Shown: positions 22,703 to 33,802 of the stretch, piece after piece
Position numbering within the stretch: the first letter of the stretch is position 1
Layout: each line of letters begins with the position of its first letter
Source of the DNA: Apium graveolens
Lineage: Eukaryota > Streptophyta > Magnoliopsida > Apiales > Apiaceae
Reading direction: 5' to 3'
NCBI RefSeq assembly: GCF_009905375.1
Contig: NC_133657.1
Coordinates: 44,380,192 to 44,444,191 of the forward strand
DNA length: 64,000 nt
Position numbers and translations under genes: made by a program
Notes under the pieces: model-generated
Told to the model about the DNA's origin: nothing
Database searches by the model: none
What the model saw: only the letters and a program-made list of their open reading frames with translations

Positions 22703-24208
22703 GATCTCATCAGCCACAGGCATCTCTTGCAAAGAACTTGGCTAAAGGCAAGGCAATTCTGCCTGATTCTGCATATTCTTCTAATAGGCTGTCTTAATCT
22801 GATAATGACTCTGTTGAGGATGATTCTGATACAGCTCAGCTTAAGTCTGCCATTGATGCATCTAAGAAGTCCAATGTTGGTTCTTCTTCACAATTCGATG
22901 AAAATTCTTCTTATTACAATGTTGATGCTGCACATTTTTGGCAGACAGAATGGGATTTTGCATGGAAACTTGCAAATACATCTATCTCCTCTGCTGTTGG
23001 TCTGCAACATATTCATCGTGCCTATGATGAAATTCAAACTCCTGATCTAAAGTTACATCTTAAGGCCTCCATTATTTCTGTTAAAGGAATTCACTCCGAT
23101 CTTGATGAAATGAAGAAGTCTCATGCTGATGTCAAGGAGAAAATTGATGGATTTTTGCTTCACACACCTACATCAGCTGCATTTAAAAGTGTGAAAAATA
23201 CTATCATAGATGTTGTTGAATCTCAACACAGCATGGACTCTAGACTTTCTTCCTTAGAAGACAAGGTCTCTTCTATAGGTGGATGCTCTGTTTTCTCTTC
23301 TTTCAAATCCTGATGCCAAAAAGGGGGAGAAGATAGTTGCTACAAAATGTACACCAGATTTTATTCAGACAAAGGATAAAGATATTGATGATGATGGTGA
23401 TAAGCATAAGAATCCAGTAACAGTTGTTCCAATTGTTTCTACTGCTCAACAACCTCAACATTCCATGAAGATTCATCCGTCAGGACAAAGGAAGTCTACT
23501 GATGCTCACAAAGCCAAGCACAAGACTACAGCTGGTGTCTCTGAGGATGATGTTACAATCTCTAATTTAGCAGATGCTAAAGGATTATTCTTTTCTTACA
23601 GGCATAAGGAAACAGGTGAAGAGATTGTTTTGTACTACAAAGACAAGAGGTTTGAGCAAAAGAATGCTAGGAGTGCTCTTGGATATATAACTGAAGAATT
23701 TCCAGATCTAACACCTGAAGAAGCAGTTATGCAACAAAAGGAGCTAATGGCTCAAATTGAAGCTGAAGCTAACACTTCTAAAGGAAGAGGAAAAAGAGGT
23801 GGAAGATCTACAAGAGCTAGAGGAAGAGGAGGAAGAGGACGAACTTCTAAATCAAGTCAAGTGACTGCATTCAACTCTACTTTTCTGAACTTTCTATACA
23901 GAGAAGGATATGTTCATGTACAAGGACATGATGAAGATGAAGAGTTTCAGAAGTCAGAAGAGTTGAATATACCAAGAAAGAAAAAGTCAGCCACTGACAT
24001 TGATCAAGCTGATACAGCAAATCAAAATATAACTCCTGATGCAGACACAAATCCTGAGGAAAAAGAAGATCCTGATGCTGTGAACCCGATAACTGATTTT
24101 GATCCTGATGAAAAGGTGATCGAAGCATTAAATAAATCAGCTCTTACTTCAGTAGTCACTCCTCACATTTCAGAGGTTGATGAAAAAGAAAAGGTTGATA
24201 AAAAGTAA
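22703..24208 (+). pseudogene. Copia-1 large accessory ORF, third part (coiled region and RGG tract)
   Basis: After the intron the frame reads SHQPQASLAKNLAKGKA. One stop near 22,797 and a frameshift near 23,275 interrupt it. A helical, coiled-coil-like stretch (23,080-23,275, with DLDEMKKSHADVKEKIDGF and SRLSSLEDKV) is followed by an acidic region. A small domain then reads KGLFFSYRHKETGEEIVLYY, with TPEEAVMQQKELMAQIEAEA after it. The arginine/glycine tract GRGKRGGRSTRARGRGGRGR (about 23,780-23,850) resembles RGG-type RNA-binding tails. An acidic stretch with N-P-D/D-P-D repeats ends the 309-codon frame 23,279-24,208. RNA binding is inferred from the RGG tract only. Confidence 0.6.
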
Positions 24209-25183
24209 GTTGATCAAGCATGCAAAGAATATTTGTAATGGATTTTAAAATCAAAGAGGGAGCTATGGCATAAAGCAAAAGGAAAGATTCATGATCTGTC
24301 TATAAGTTATGCTCCTCTAAGAAAGAAGGATAGAAGATGGAAAGATATTTATACATTCGATTATCCTAAAGGGTTCAAGCATGTTGATTTTATGTCAGCA
24401 GGGTTAAGATATTCTATCTCAGAACAGGGAGATGTTGATAAGTCCATCAAGAAACCTTCTTGGGTGGAATACAATGAAAAACTGAAACTTGTCAAATCTC
24501 GAACCAGAGGAGGCATTGGTCATTTTGATATGGAGATCCTAAAATCTGATCTGCTGGATACAAATACTCTGACAGAGAATCTTGGTGAAAGAGTTTCTCC
24601 TTCACACCTTGAGAAAGTTGAAGCTGTGAAGATCGTCTATAGAAAGATAAATGATAATGATGTCGATTCTGTACTTTTTCAGGGATGGTAAAGTAAAGAG
24701 TTTTACGTTGCACCAACTCTTAATGAAGACTATGTCAGAATTGAAATATATTCACTATCTTCTTAGAGTTGAGAACAGTATTACCAGAAATTGGTCTTCT
24801 ATGATACTTGAAGCTATCAGAAGAAGAGTCATGACAAAAGATGATAAATACAATGGTGATTATGTTCCTGAGTACAGATTTATACTGGTCAAGAAATGAA
24901 GATGAAAAAGGGAGTTGCAGTACTACAAGTTTTTCTCAACAGTCCTTAATTATCCTTCAGTCGTGATCATGAAGATGTCAGTTTGAGTTACATGTTGATT
25001 GGTGATCTTGAGATAAGAAAAAGCTCAATTTCTAAGTTATCAGCCATCTATCAGCTTGGAGAAGACACTGAAGAGAAGAGAGAGTTGAAGAAAAAGCTTG
25101 TTAAAGTCCTACGAGACAAGGAGGAAGAAAGATTGAAAAACTTTCTGGAAACAACTGTTAGTTATCTGAAGATACTGAAGTAA
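24209..25183 (+). pseudogene. Copia-1 large accessory ORF, C-terminal domain
   Basis: Coding continues after a stop: HDLSISYAPLRKKDRRWKD, then MSAGLRYSISEQGDVDKSIK up to 24,691. A frameshift at about 24,680 leads into VKSFTLHQLLMKTMSELKYI and onwards. The end is KKKLVKVLRDKEEERLKNFL, finishing at 25,183 just before the polypurine tract. The pattern of a short beta-like 'FFRDGKVKSFTL' segment followed by helices recalls the C-terminal part of downstream ORFs in other asterid copia elements (recollection, not a search). Function unknown. Confidence 0.55.
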
Positions 25184-25257
25184 GCTTTACTCCTTGTACA
25201 TTTTGTAGATTGATTTTGGCATCATTGAGATTGGAATTTATGCTTCATTACATTAAG

Positions 25258-25274
25258 CATAAATTGGGGGAGAT
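25258..25274 (+). promoter_or_regulatory. Copia-1 polypurine tract
   Basis: AAATTGGGGGAGAT lies directly before the TGTTAC start of the LTR. This is the plus-strand primer site for cDNA synthesis and marks the true 3' end of the element, placing the accessory region inside it. Confidence 0.85.
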
Positions 25275-25770
25275 TGTTACATATTGAATTCTCAATGATC
25301 AGAAGAAGCTCAGGATCTGGTTGTTCGGGTGTCATCGGGATCTGATGTACCATCAGGATTTGGTATGTCATCAGAATTTGTATGACATCAGTATTTGAAG
25401 ACAGTCAGCATTAGAGGATTTGTTCTATTCCTTGTAATGTGGAGCACATATCTTTTACGTTTGAGTTATAGGGCTTTATCTATTTAGTTGAAGATATATA
25501 TCAGATATAGTTAGCTTTTGATAATGCATATCTTAGATTGATTTGATGTAGCTGTGTAGTATATAAACACAGTTTAGGTCATCACATAGTGTATCGATCT
25601 CGAGCATCATTCGACCTAGCAGCTCTCAAGAACATCAGTATTTCTTGAGAGGATTTTTTAACAGTTTTTATCAGAAATATAAAAAAGCTGTTATATTTTA
25701 TTACTTGTTCGAAACATTTATACAATTGTATCCAACCCCCCTTAAATAATTGTATCTCAACTGGGCAACA
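25275..25770 (+). repeat. Copia-1 3' LTR (496 bp)
   Basis: It starts TGTTAC and ends GCAACA, giving TGTT/AACA terminal inverted repeats. It contains a TATA box and several imperfect copies of CATCAGGATTTG (25,351-25,405), which is the reverse complement of the AAATCCTGATG motif scattered through the element body. The 5' partner LTR is outside the window. Confidence 0.8.
25560..25567 (+). promoter_or_regulatory. TATA box in Copia-1 LTR
   Basis: TATATAAA within GTAGTATATAAACACAG, about 285 bp into the LTR, is well placed to be the U3 promoter. Transcription would start roughly 30 bp downstream. Confidence 0.6.
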
Positions 25771-25941
25771 ATGTCAGCGAGAGGCTGTTAAGTAATGAGT
25801 GATGCTACGAGTAAAAGTTTATGGAAAGTTGTAAGGTTGAGGGATCAACCTGAGAAAATGGAAGTGAGATCCTTGAATGTATCAATATCTGATCTATAGT
25901 GTGATTCTGAGGACAAAATCCTTTTAAGGGGGGGGGGAGGA
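25771..25941 (+). pseudogene. pol: Gypsy pol 3' end and polypurine tract (family B-like)
   Basis: This short piece reads in broken frames like the end of chromovirus integrase (VKV-L-W, then E-D-K-I-L). It finishes in CTTTTAAGGG plus a long G-run and GAGGA. This is the 3' end of a gypsy internal region cut off on its left by the Copia-1 LTR, so Copia-1 probably inserted into it. Confidence 0.6.
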
Positions 25942-28900
25942 TGTAATATCCAGTATATCCCGTGTAATTATTTTTATCAATAAATGATTATTACATGATT
26001 ATTATGTGAATTTTGGTGAATCATCTGATGATTGATATTTATATTTACATGTTTATATGTGATAAAATATGGATATGTTAATTTTAATATATCTGGAATA
26101 AAATATAGATAATTGTGATATTTTTCTAGTAATTTTTGGATCGTTATATGATTTTATAATGATTTACAGATTTAACAATTATTTTCTGAATAATTACAAA
26201 ACTATTTTATAAAACCGGGAATCGTTCAACTTCAGTCGTTTTTTGCGTTTTTACAACCCGAAACTCTCCCGAAAACTCATTCCTAACCTAATCTGATAAT
26301 TCCGGACATTTTCCGTATTTTTACTTTTTCAATCCGGATTACGATTTGACCCGTACGCGTCCCGACGTACAATTTTCGATACGATATTCATTTCGATAAA
26401 TCAACAAAACCCGTATTTTTATAAGACGGGATAATATTATATTATTTTCGTATAAAGTGTTTTATTATATTATTTTTTATAGGAATTTTTGTTCTTGATG
26501 TTGTTGATATGATTTGATGATTCCATCGTGTAGATAATATTTTTCAGGTCATTTTGGTATATTATATGACTAACTTGGAGTTCAATAACATGTTCAAATT
26601 GATGTTTGATTCTCGGATTCATAAATTAGGGTTTATATTCTTGAATAATTTCAATTGAAATTTGGGGTTTTTAATTTGGCTGATTCTGGGTATGATTGAG
26701 TAGTACCATTAAACAGATCGTGTGATAAGCAATCGAATGATGTGAGTGGATTGAATAGAGGATGAATATTCGAGCTCGCCGGAGTTTTTAAAACTCGACG
26801 GCGACAGAACTTCGGTCGTATTATACGGCCAAACCGTGTGTTATTTGCAAAAATAGACCCTGCAGATGTGGTTCTGGAAGCCGGGGCATCATTTTCGGTA
26901 ATTGTGGTGTTGATCTAGGCTGGTGGAAGGGTGGCCGGAAAAGCTTGGGACGGCGGAGGTCGCCGTTAATGGCTTCTCAAGCCGTCGTAGTGAAGAACAA
27001 GGAAGAAGATGCCAAACTTACAGTTTGGTTATCCTTCTTTGTCCCATTTTTCAAAATCATCCTGTAATTTATAAATATTACAAATTCAGGATTCCTGTTT
27101 TAATTGTTTTCAAAAATTATATTTTCATTTATTTTTAATTTCAGAAAAATGTTTATTTAATTATTTTAAAATCAGAAAACTGTTTTTAATTATTTTTTTA
27201 ATTAAAAATAAATCTGATATATTTTATTAATTAATTTTAATTAGGTTTTAATTATTTTAATTAATTGATTAATTTAATACCAGTTGGTTAATTAATCTAT
27301 TTAATTATTAATTGATTTTAATTAATTTATTAATTAGATTTAATTATTCTTTTTTATTTAAAAATTTTGAAAAATAGTTTTGAACTTTAAAATATTATTT
27401 TAAATTATTTTCAAAACTCGATAATTATTATTAAATTATTTTGAAGCCAGATTCGGGTATTCGAACCCTGTTATTAATTATAAATTGATTCGGGGACCCG
27501 TTTTTATTCCGAAAAAATGTTCAAAAATTCGTATTAAATACCTGGAAAATCATTTTAACCCCTAATCTTCTTTGAATAATTATTTTAATTGAATACCTTA
27601 CGTGCTACGTGTTATATATGATCTGATTGATGTATAATATGACTGTACGTGCATTGTTTGACGGTTTTAATCATAACTTTCAATCCGTACGTCGGATTTG
27701 GGTAAAACGAAGGGTAGATGAAAGCTTATGATGTTTGTGTGATGATTAGAATGATATGAGATTGAGTATTGATAGATTCTTGTGATGCCTAGAAGAGTAA
27801 GCGAGACATAGAAAAGAAAGCCAGCGATCAGTAAATAGAACTGAAGTGTAGAAAAAGAAAGCAAGTTATCGATGAATAGAAGCAAGGCATATAAAAAGAA
27901 GGAAGTGATTGAAAAGTAAAACTGTTAGAAGAGTACAAGTAAAGTTGAAAATCATTTATGCCAAGGCAAGTACTTCTAATCTTTCTTTAAGATATACTGC
28001 AAATATTTCTGAACTTCCTAATGATATATTGCTAGTAATTAAAATAAATCATGCTTTATATTGCAAGCGCTTTAAACTATTCAACCTTGAACCCTGATTC
28101 TTATTGATCTTGAGCCATAAGCCTTATTCTTCATAAACCATTGATTGTTGAATTTTCAGATATGAGCCAGACACATACGATACTACTCCATAAATACATA
28201 TCCACCACATACTGATTTCTGATATTGAATTACTTGACATACCAACCCTTATTCCTTGTTTATCAGAAGACCAATCCTAGTAACCCTTGAACCTTTGGTC
28301 TTCTACTTTCTGATTCTTTCCTTGATTGAAAGCCAATATTTTTGAAATTCTTGGTATATCTTCATGGTGTGGTGAATCACCCTATGCTTCGAGATAAATG
28401 TTGTTTATGATTCAGTTTATTGATTCACATTGTTTATCATATTATTATTCTGGAATTGGATTGTTTTTAAATTAAGGACCAGATTCGTAGTCGGACCAGA
28501 TTCGTGGTCATAATAGGCCAATGTGTGCCTTGGATCCAGTATAGAGAGCAGGGTTGTGTGCCTTGCTCGGAGTTAGTCTGTGACTAATCAGCAGCCTAAC
28601 CTTGGTTTTTAAAATAAAAAAGTAAATATCCAATTCTAATCATTGTTTATTCAGAAACTTGATTCTTCTGAATCATTTCAATTGGTTATTGTTTAACCTC
28701 AGTTATTGCTATTATGACTTGATGAGCAGGTGAGCTCTCTCTTGCAAACCTTTTTTATATTTTCAACAGTTGAAAAGGAAAATTATGGGTAACAAAGATT
28801 TCCAGTCCAGTGTGCGATCTAGGATTCCTGGTTAAGTTGGAACGAGCTAGTAGGAGCTTTATATTGTAGATGAGTTTTGCAAGATTGTACGAATGATATC

Positions 28901-29106
28901 ATTATCAGATATAAGTTGTATTAGTTGGGATTTGGTACGATGTAATAAAAGATAAGGTTGTGGCTTGTTTTCATACTTGAACCTATTGCGGTCTATGGTT
29001 GTGAGAAGAAGGGGTCAATGCATATAATATTTTATGTACAGGTTTATATATTGTGTGTGTGTGTTGTGAGTCCCAAACTTCTGACCCGGGTTGGGAGGGC
29101 GTTACA
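25942..29106 (+). repeat. Family B-like LTR (3,165 bp)
   Basis: It starts TGTAATATCC directly after a polypurine tract and ends GGGCGTTACA. Its 3' half clearly resembles family B (shared stretches near 28,440-29,100 and 19,190-19,820), while the 5' half is diverged. It is therefore a sister subfamily. No downstream primer site or gag follows, so it is the 3' LTR of a truncated element. Open frames inside, such as 26,923-27,138, are not supported. Confidence 0.8.
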
Positions 29107-29509
29107 ATATAGACGTTGGGAGTCCCTGAATTGGACTAGATCTAGGAGACTTGGTGGGCAAGTCTCAGATTTAGAATGAACTTTAGAGTCCTAGGAAGTA
29201 GGAAGTTGATTCCTTATTCAATTAGGTCCCTTAGAAGCTGATCTACAAGGATTTATATCCTCATTAGGACTCATCTTGACAGCTGATTTCTCCCTTATTT
29301 AATTAATTACGAAATTAATTAATATTCAGGGTTTTGGGCCTCTTCTAATGGGCTTAACAGCAAGCCCAATTCTGATAAAATTAATACGATATTAATTTTA
29401 TAATCAGGGTTTATTTTATTCCCTATCAGTAAAAATGTAAATACGTAATTTGAGGATTGTATCCTTACAAACAAACTCATGTGTATATATTTCTAAAAAG
29501 TATTCTATT
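29107..29509. other. Unassigned spacer between gypsy LTR and chimeric pseudogene
   Basis: I see no coding region. The sequence is moderately AT-rich, with ATTAATTAATTACG-type stretches and GGGCC/GGGCTT words. It could be old LTR or ordinary intergenic DNA. Confidence 0.3.
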
Positions 29510-30101
29510 AACTAACAGTGGATTGCCCATTGTGAGAGTAACAGTTTTGTCAAAGACAATGCAGTTCACCTATATAATGATAGAAATCAAGTTTCAGGTA
29601 GGTTAAGGAGCATCTTCTAGAATATCTGATATCAGTTTTAAAGTTCAAAGGGATACAATATTCTTTAGCATATCATCATGAAATTCTAACAGTGAATGAT
29701 GTTGAAGTCTGACCTTATGGGCACTCTCTAGGGCCTGGACGCCTTTGACCAAAATACCTTGAGTGGCACCAACTATTGTACCAACCATCACAGCTGTTGG
29801 GGTTGCCAAACCAAGAACACATGGACATGCTATGACCATGACAGAAATGTCAAACTGGACCGCAAGCTGGAAGCTATCCATCGAAGAAGGAATCCATGAT
29901 TTTGGATAGTTGTTAGATTTTCCAGCTAAAAACCAAGAGAGCCAGGTGATAACAGATATGGCGATAACCTGCAGAAATTAAGAATCATTATCAGAATTAT
30001 GAGACCTAAGTTCAAGTGTATTGTGTACTCTCTTTATTTTAGAAACCATCACAAAGTTTTTACCATAGACACAAAATATTTGGAGATGCGATCAGCAAAT
30101 A
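29510..30101 (-). pseudogene. HMA5: HMA5-type copper P1B-ATPase fragment, three exons
   Basis: On the minus strand a partial exon (30,064 to about 30,101, ADRISKYFVSM) has a GT donor. A full 255-bp exon (29,714-29,968) runs from VIAISVITWLSWFLAGK to GVQALESAHK, followed by a GT donor. A third piece (about 29,510-29,569) reads VNCIVFDKTVTLTMG. The middle exon holds the copper-binding IACPC transmembrane motif that defines P1B ATPases (usually followed by ALGLATPT, here VLGLATPT). The third holds the phosphorylation loop, where DKTGT has become DKTVT. Introns of 144 and 95 bp keep GT/AG borders. HMA5-type proteins pump Cu+ out of the cytosol. No metal-binding domains or ATP-binding region are present, so this is a captured fragment. 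Confidence 0.88.
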
Positions 30102-30199
30102 CTAGGAATGCAACTTCTTCAACGTGAGATTCTTATCGTTCATCTCTTCGAATGCATAGCCATATGTTGTAGGAGGTATCAGGCCAAATACTAGGAATG
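30096..30199. repeat. 15-bp direct repeat at the chimera junction
   Basis: CAAATACTAGGAATG occurs at 30,185-30,199 inside the ER body-like exon and again at 30,096-30,110, exactly where the sequence changes to HMA5. The second copy is out of place for HMA5 and marks the fusion point. Confidence 0.8.
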
Positions 30200-31770
30200 A
30201 CAATACTGCAACTGTTGCATGTATTAGGAAGTTTTCTTTCTTGCCCTGATGTTCGTAGTATTTGTTGGATGCCCCTTCACATTGATCACTTTTCAAGTCT
30301 CAGAGCTGTGCAAACAGAATGTGTATAAAAAGAGTTGCAAAAGAAAAATGCAGTATATTTTAAATGTTAGTTCAAATAAATGGTGTAGAGCCAAGTTGGT
30401 TAATACTTACATTATGACCAATTATTATGAGTCCACCGATCAGAAATCAAGCTAACTATGTTGTTCTAGGCAAAGATTATAGTTTACAGCATTAAGTAAT
30501 AGATAATCCCAAGTACGAAAGGACTTACATGTTGTAGCTCCAGATGCAACTACATAAGAAACGATACTTAAGCTTGTAATGAATTTCATCAAACCTCCAT
30601 AGATTATACTTTTCACAATCTCTAGTGACTTAGAATCTACGGTTCATGTCAATCTAATTGGTACAAGAGGTTTTGTATGCCATGTATGGCTCCCGGTTCT
30701 TCACCCACGCTAGAAACATTTCCTGTATTGTAATGCCAATAGTAACAGGATAGACACATTAGAACATGCCCCTCTTAGATCCTGCATCAACTAAGTTTTA
30801 AGTATGTTTTCAGTACATACCTTCAGGAATGTTAGCTAGGTCCTTTCCTAGATCAATTTTCTAGTCTCCTGACGATTTGGATATTGGAGGTTTATGATAT
30901 TCAGAATGTGTTCCATTTTGATGATTCAAACAGCATATCCAAAATCATAAGAGGATTATAGCAAAGGTTTGTGTGTAATCTTTCTCTCTGATTTACTTCC
31001 AAATATCTGAAACAAAATAAAGCAATCTCCTGCATAAACAAATAAACTAATCATCTTTGACGCCCAATTATCTTTAGCCTTAAATTCTGCAATGAAGCAA
31101 ACAAAACAATGACTTTTTGGACATAGTTTTTCACCTTCTTCAAAAATCACCATATTTCCATTATATCATGTTAACTAGATGCTGGAAACATTTGTTGATT
31201 CGAGAAGGTCTTTGCTATCCTCTCCTCCATGTGCCAGAATCCTAATCCAACTGAAATAATTTTCTGATTCTGAGAAAAATAGAAATCAGGTCCGAGATAT
31301 GATGTTACGACTATTATAATTGTTGGTATAAATTGTGTAGCTAAAATTTAACCTGAAGGAATGAATACACTGAAGCATGATAAGCATCTGAGAAGGCTGT
31401 CAGGCTTAGGTTGTGGAATACTATGAGCTGCAGATAGTCCCTTTTTTGTTCTTTTCTTACGAAGCACGACTTTGGTTATGGTAGCATTACAATTGGGACA
31501 GTGCATAGTATGTGTATCCAACCTCTGAATCTCCCTCTCAAATTCTAGTTCGATGACATCCTCATCATCGTCACTCTATTCTACCAGGTTCTTAAGTTTT
31601 ACATCCTTCGGTTTAACTTTGGAAGCATGAGTTTCAGGTTTAATTTCTTGTTCATGAGATATCACAGATGAAATTTCATTGCTCTCCTGAAACACCTTCA
31701 TTAGCATCGGAAGCATTTTGCTTCACATCTGATTTTGCAACACCCTCTTTTTTCTTAGAAAGAGACCATT
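30102..31770 (-). pseudogene. ER body-like (VIT/CCC1-related) membrane protein fragment
   Basis: Minus-strand exons appear in order. First comes an acidic segment ending in EFEREIQRLDTHTMHCPNCN plus ITKVVLRKK (about 31,400-31,680; a C-x-x-C pair; one stop before the acidic run). A piece reading GDCFILFQIFGSKSER follows (about 30,970-31,040). Then come EIVKSIIYGGLMKFITSLSI (about 30,530-30,645, GTAAGT donor), LIGGLIIIGHN (from 30,411, GTAAGT donor), and DLKSDQCEGASN to HATVAVLSFLVFGLIPP (about 30,110-30,306). This order matches plant ER body-like proteins, relatives of the vacuolar iron transporter family. A tryptophan codon is TGA near 30,304. The 3' end is replaced by HMA5 sequence. Identification is by remembered motifs. 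Confidence 0.72.
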
Positions 31771-33702
31771 ACATACAGAAGTTTGTATTATATATAACTT
31801 TACATTTATATCCCTCCAAAATTAGCGTCCGTCTATACCTGTTGACAAAATAACTAGTTGGGACCCACGTCCACTGCAATTAAGTCATTTTTTTAACGCA
31901 ATTAGCGAAAACTTATTTTGGAACACAAGATATGTACACAAAGACTCGAAATGTAAATTGTGTACAAGAAATTTGAGAATAGCAAAATATATACCCGAAG
32001 TAATCTGTGCAAAATGTTAATAAATATAAATTAAATACTGAAATTTGAGAATGGAAAAATGTTATATTAACTAAATTAAAAAATGAAATATAATATAATA
32101 TTATATATATAATTATCATTTATATACAACATTATAATATCGAGTATTATTTAAAAATATCAAGTATAATTTTAAAAATAATATACACATATTCTAATAA
32201 ACATACTTATATATAGGAGAGTATGGGCTGGTTCAACTCTATTTTTGGGTAAAATTGGATTTTATTTTTAAAAATCGACTGTAGTCGTAAATGAATAATT
32301 GGTTCAGTTTCGATTTGAAAGACCTTGATTTTCGGTATTTATTGGCTCGGTTCGAATTTAAAATCGAAAAAAAAATTAAAAATCATAAAATATACAAATT
32401 AAGTAAACAAAATTTCAAAAAATTAAAATTATCCTACAAATTAGCGGGGTACAATAAAATTAGGATACTACCACAATTTCTACAAGTTCTCAAGATAGAG
32501 TGAAAATAAATAAAACTAAATCCATTAAATTTATTTTTATTTTGTGTTTTGACTTTAAATTGATTCTTTTTTAATATCATTTTAAATAAATAAATAATTT
32601 TAAAAGAGTGCATTTTGAATTTACGAATTTTTTATTTTTACTTCAAATTTCAGGTACACAATTTGCATAATTTCGAATCTTTAGGTACAAATCTTACATT
32701 TCAAAAATAACCTCCACTAACAATGTTAAATAAAATTACGGTTTGTACACAAAAGGCATGCCTTTGTTAACTTCATGTAACATAATTTGCTATTTCAAAT
32801 ACAGATACATAAGTTCATATTTGAAAATTTCAGTTACACGTCTTGCATTTTATTTCTAAAAAATTAATATAAGCATGAGAATTCAGTTAGTCCTCTACGG
32901 CCATCCCATTCCCTAAATTCGTCTTCCAAATTATTCCATATTATATTTCAAATTGTATGAGTTTCAGTCCATTCCAACCCCATACATGGCAATTTGGTTC
33001 AGAATAATAGAATTTCATACTCATTCCTCAAAACCCTAAGGGATAGGTTTTTCATACCCAAGTACGAAGGTGGGTATGAAGGAGGGGTGTGAGTATCACT
33101 TTTATTTCACTATTTTAAATTTTATTTAAGTAATTAAATATAATATATTTAATTAATTAAAATTTAATTATCATATTTTAAATTAAAAATATTATTACAA
33201 CACTCAGCCAAACACATGATATCAGATATGATATCTGATCCCCTTATCATTTTAACACGATTCCTGATTCCAAATCGATACCATATCTTGAACCAAATGA
33301 CCCCTTCGTTGATCTAGTTTAAACCCCAGTTATCCTGTAATTATTTTTTAAGTATTATTCATGGCATGAAATACATTTTGTAAATATTCTTAGTTAGCGA
33401 TAAATTTGAAAAAAGTTTTTGCAAATCAGTAATTTGAGATAAAATATTATTGCAAGTCTTTCTTTTGATGCACTGATAAATTATATAAAATCAATAATAC
33501 AATGACGATTGACCGACATGATTGAAGTGTACGAAGTAAAGAGTATATATAATAAATGTTCGTTTTCGCGTGAAAATTACACTCTCCTAAAAAGAGATAA
33601 GCTCTTTCCATCAATATACAGTCATTTAATAATCAATTGTTACACGGCTTCTACAAAAATGATTCTGTCAATAAATATAAAATAAATCAAATCACCAGTT
33701 TT
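31771..33702. other. AT-rich intergenic DNA
   Basis: No coding region is supported. There are long A/T runs, and GGTTCAGTTTCGATTTG-like words near 32,310 of a kind common in plant non-autonomous repeats. A possible MITE lies at 32,987-33,304. Short open frames (31,913-32,119 and 32,291-32,503) are compositional. Confidence 0.5.
32987..33304. mobile_element. Possible MITE (about 320 bp)
   Basis: The left edge TGGCAATTTGGTTCAGAATA and the inverted right edge GGGTCATTTGGTTCAAGATA are similar, as imperfect terminal inverted repeats. The 'TTTGGTTC' word near the ends is common in plant MITEs. Inside are a perfect 10-bp hairpin (TTCATACCCA, 10-bp loop, at 33,051-33,080) and a 9-bp palindrome (ATCAGATAT/ATATCTGAT at 33,221-33,239). 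No clear target duplication is visible. Confidence 0.35.
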
Positions 33703-33802
33703 NNNNNNNNNNNNNNNNNNNNNNNNNNNNNNNNNNNNNNNNNNNNNNNNNNNNNNNNNNNNNNNNNNNNNNNNNNNNNNNNNNNNNNNNNNNNNNNNNN
33801 NN
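33703..33802. other. Assembly gap (100 N)
   Basis: Exactly 100 Ns, a conventional gap of unknown size. The family A LTR to its right lacks about its first 190 bp by comparison with the left copy, so the true junction is lost in the gap. Confidence 1.

Larger units (their letters stand above)
8047..25770 (+). mobile_element. Copia-1: SIRE/Maximus-type Ty1/copia retrotransposon, 5' truncated in window, with long accessory region
   Basis: Domain order is protease, integrase, reverse transcriptase, RNase H, then about 6 kb of accessory coding sequence (excluding the nested gypsy), a polypurine tract and a 496-bp LTR. The 5' LTR and gag lie beyond the family A insertion, to the left of the window. 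The order PR-IN-RT-RH defines Ty1/copia. The extra coding region after pol fits the SIRE/Maximus lineage, whose members carry additional downstream ORFs. It is interrupted by the family B gypsy at 13,626-21,309. Confidence 0.85.

Noticed and set aside
12789..25183. Calling the accessory ORF an envelope gene
   Set aside because: No signal peptide, transmembrane segment or glycoprotein-like cysteine pattern is visible; an RGG tract and NLS-like clusters point elsewhere.
29645..30296. Treating the HMA5 and ER body-like exons as one working gene
   Set aside because: Stops, a mutated phosphorylation loop, missing domains on both sides and the 15-bp junction repeat show a fused fragment.
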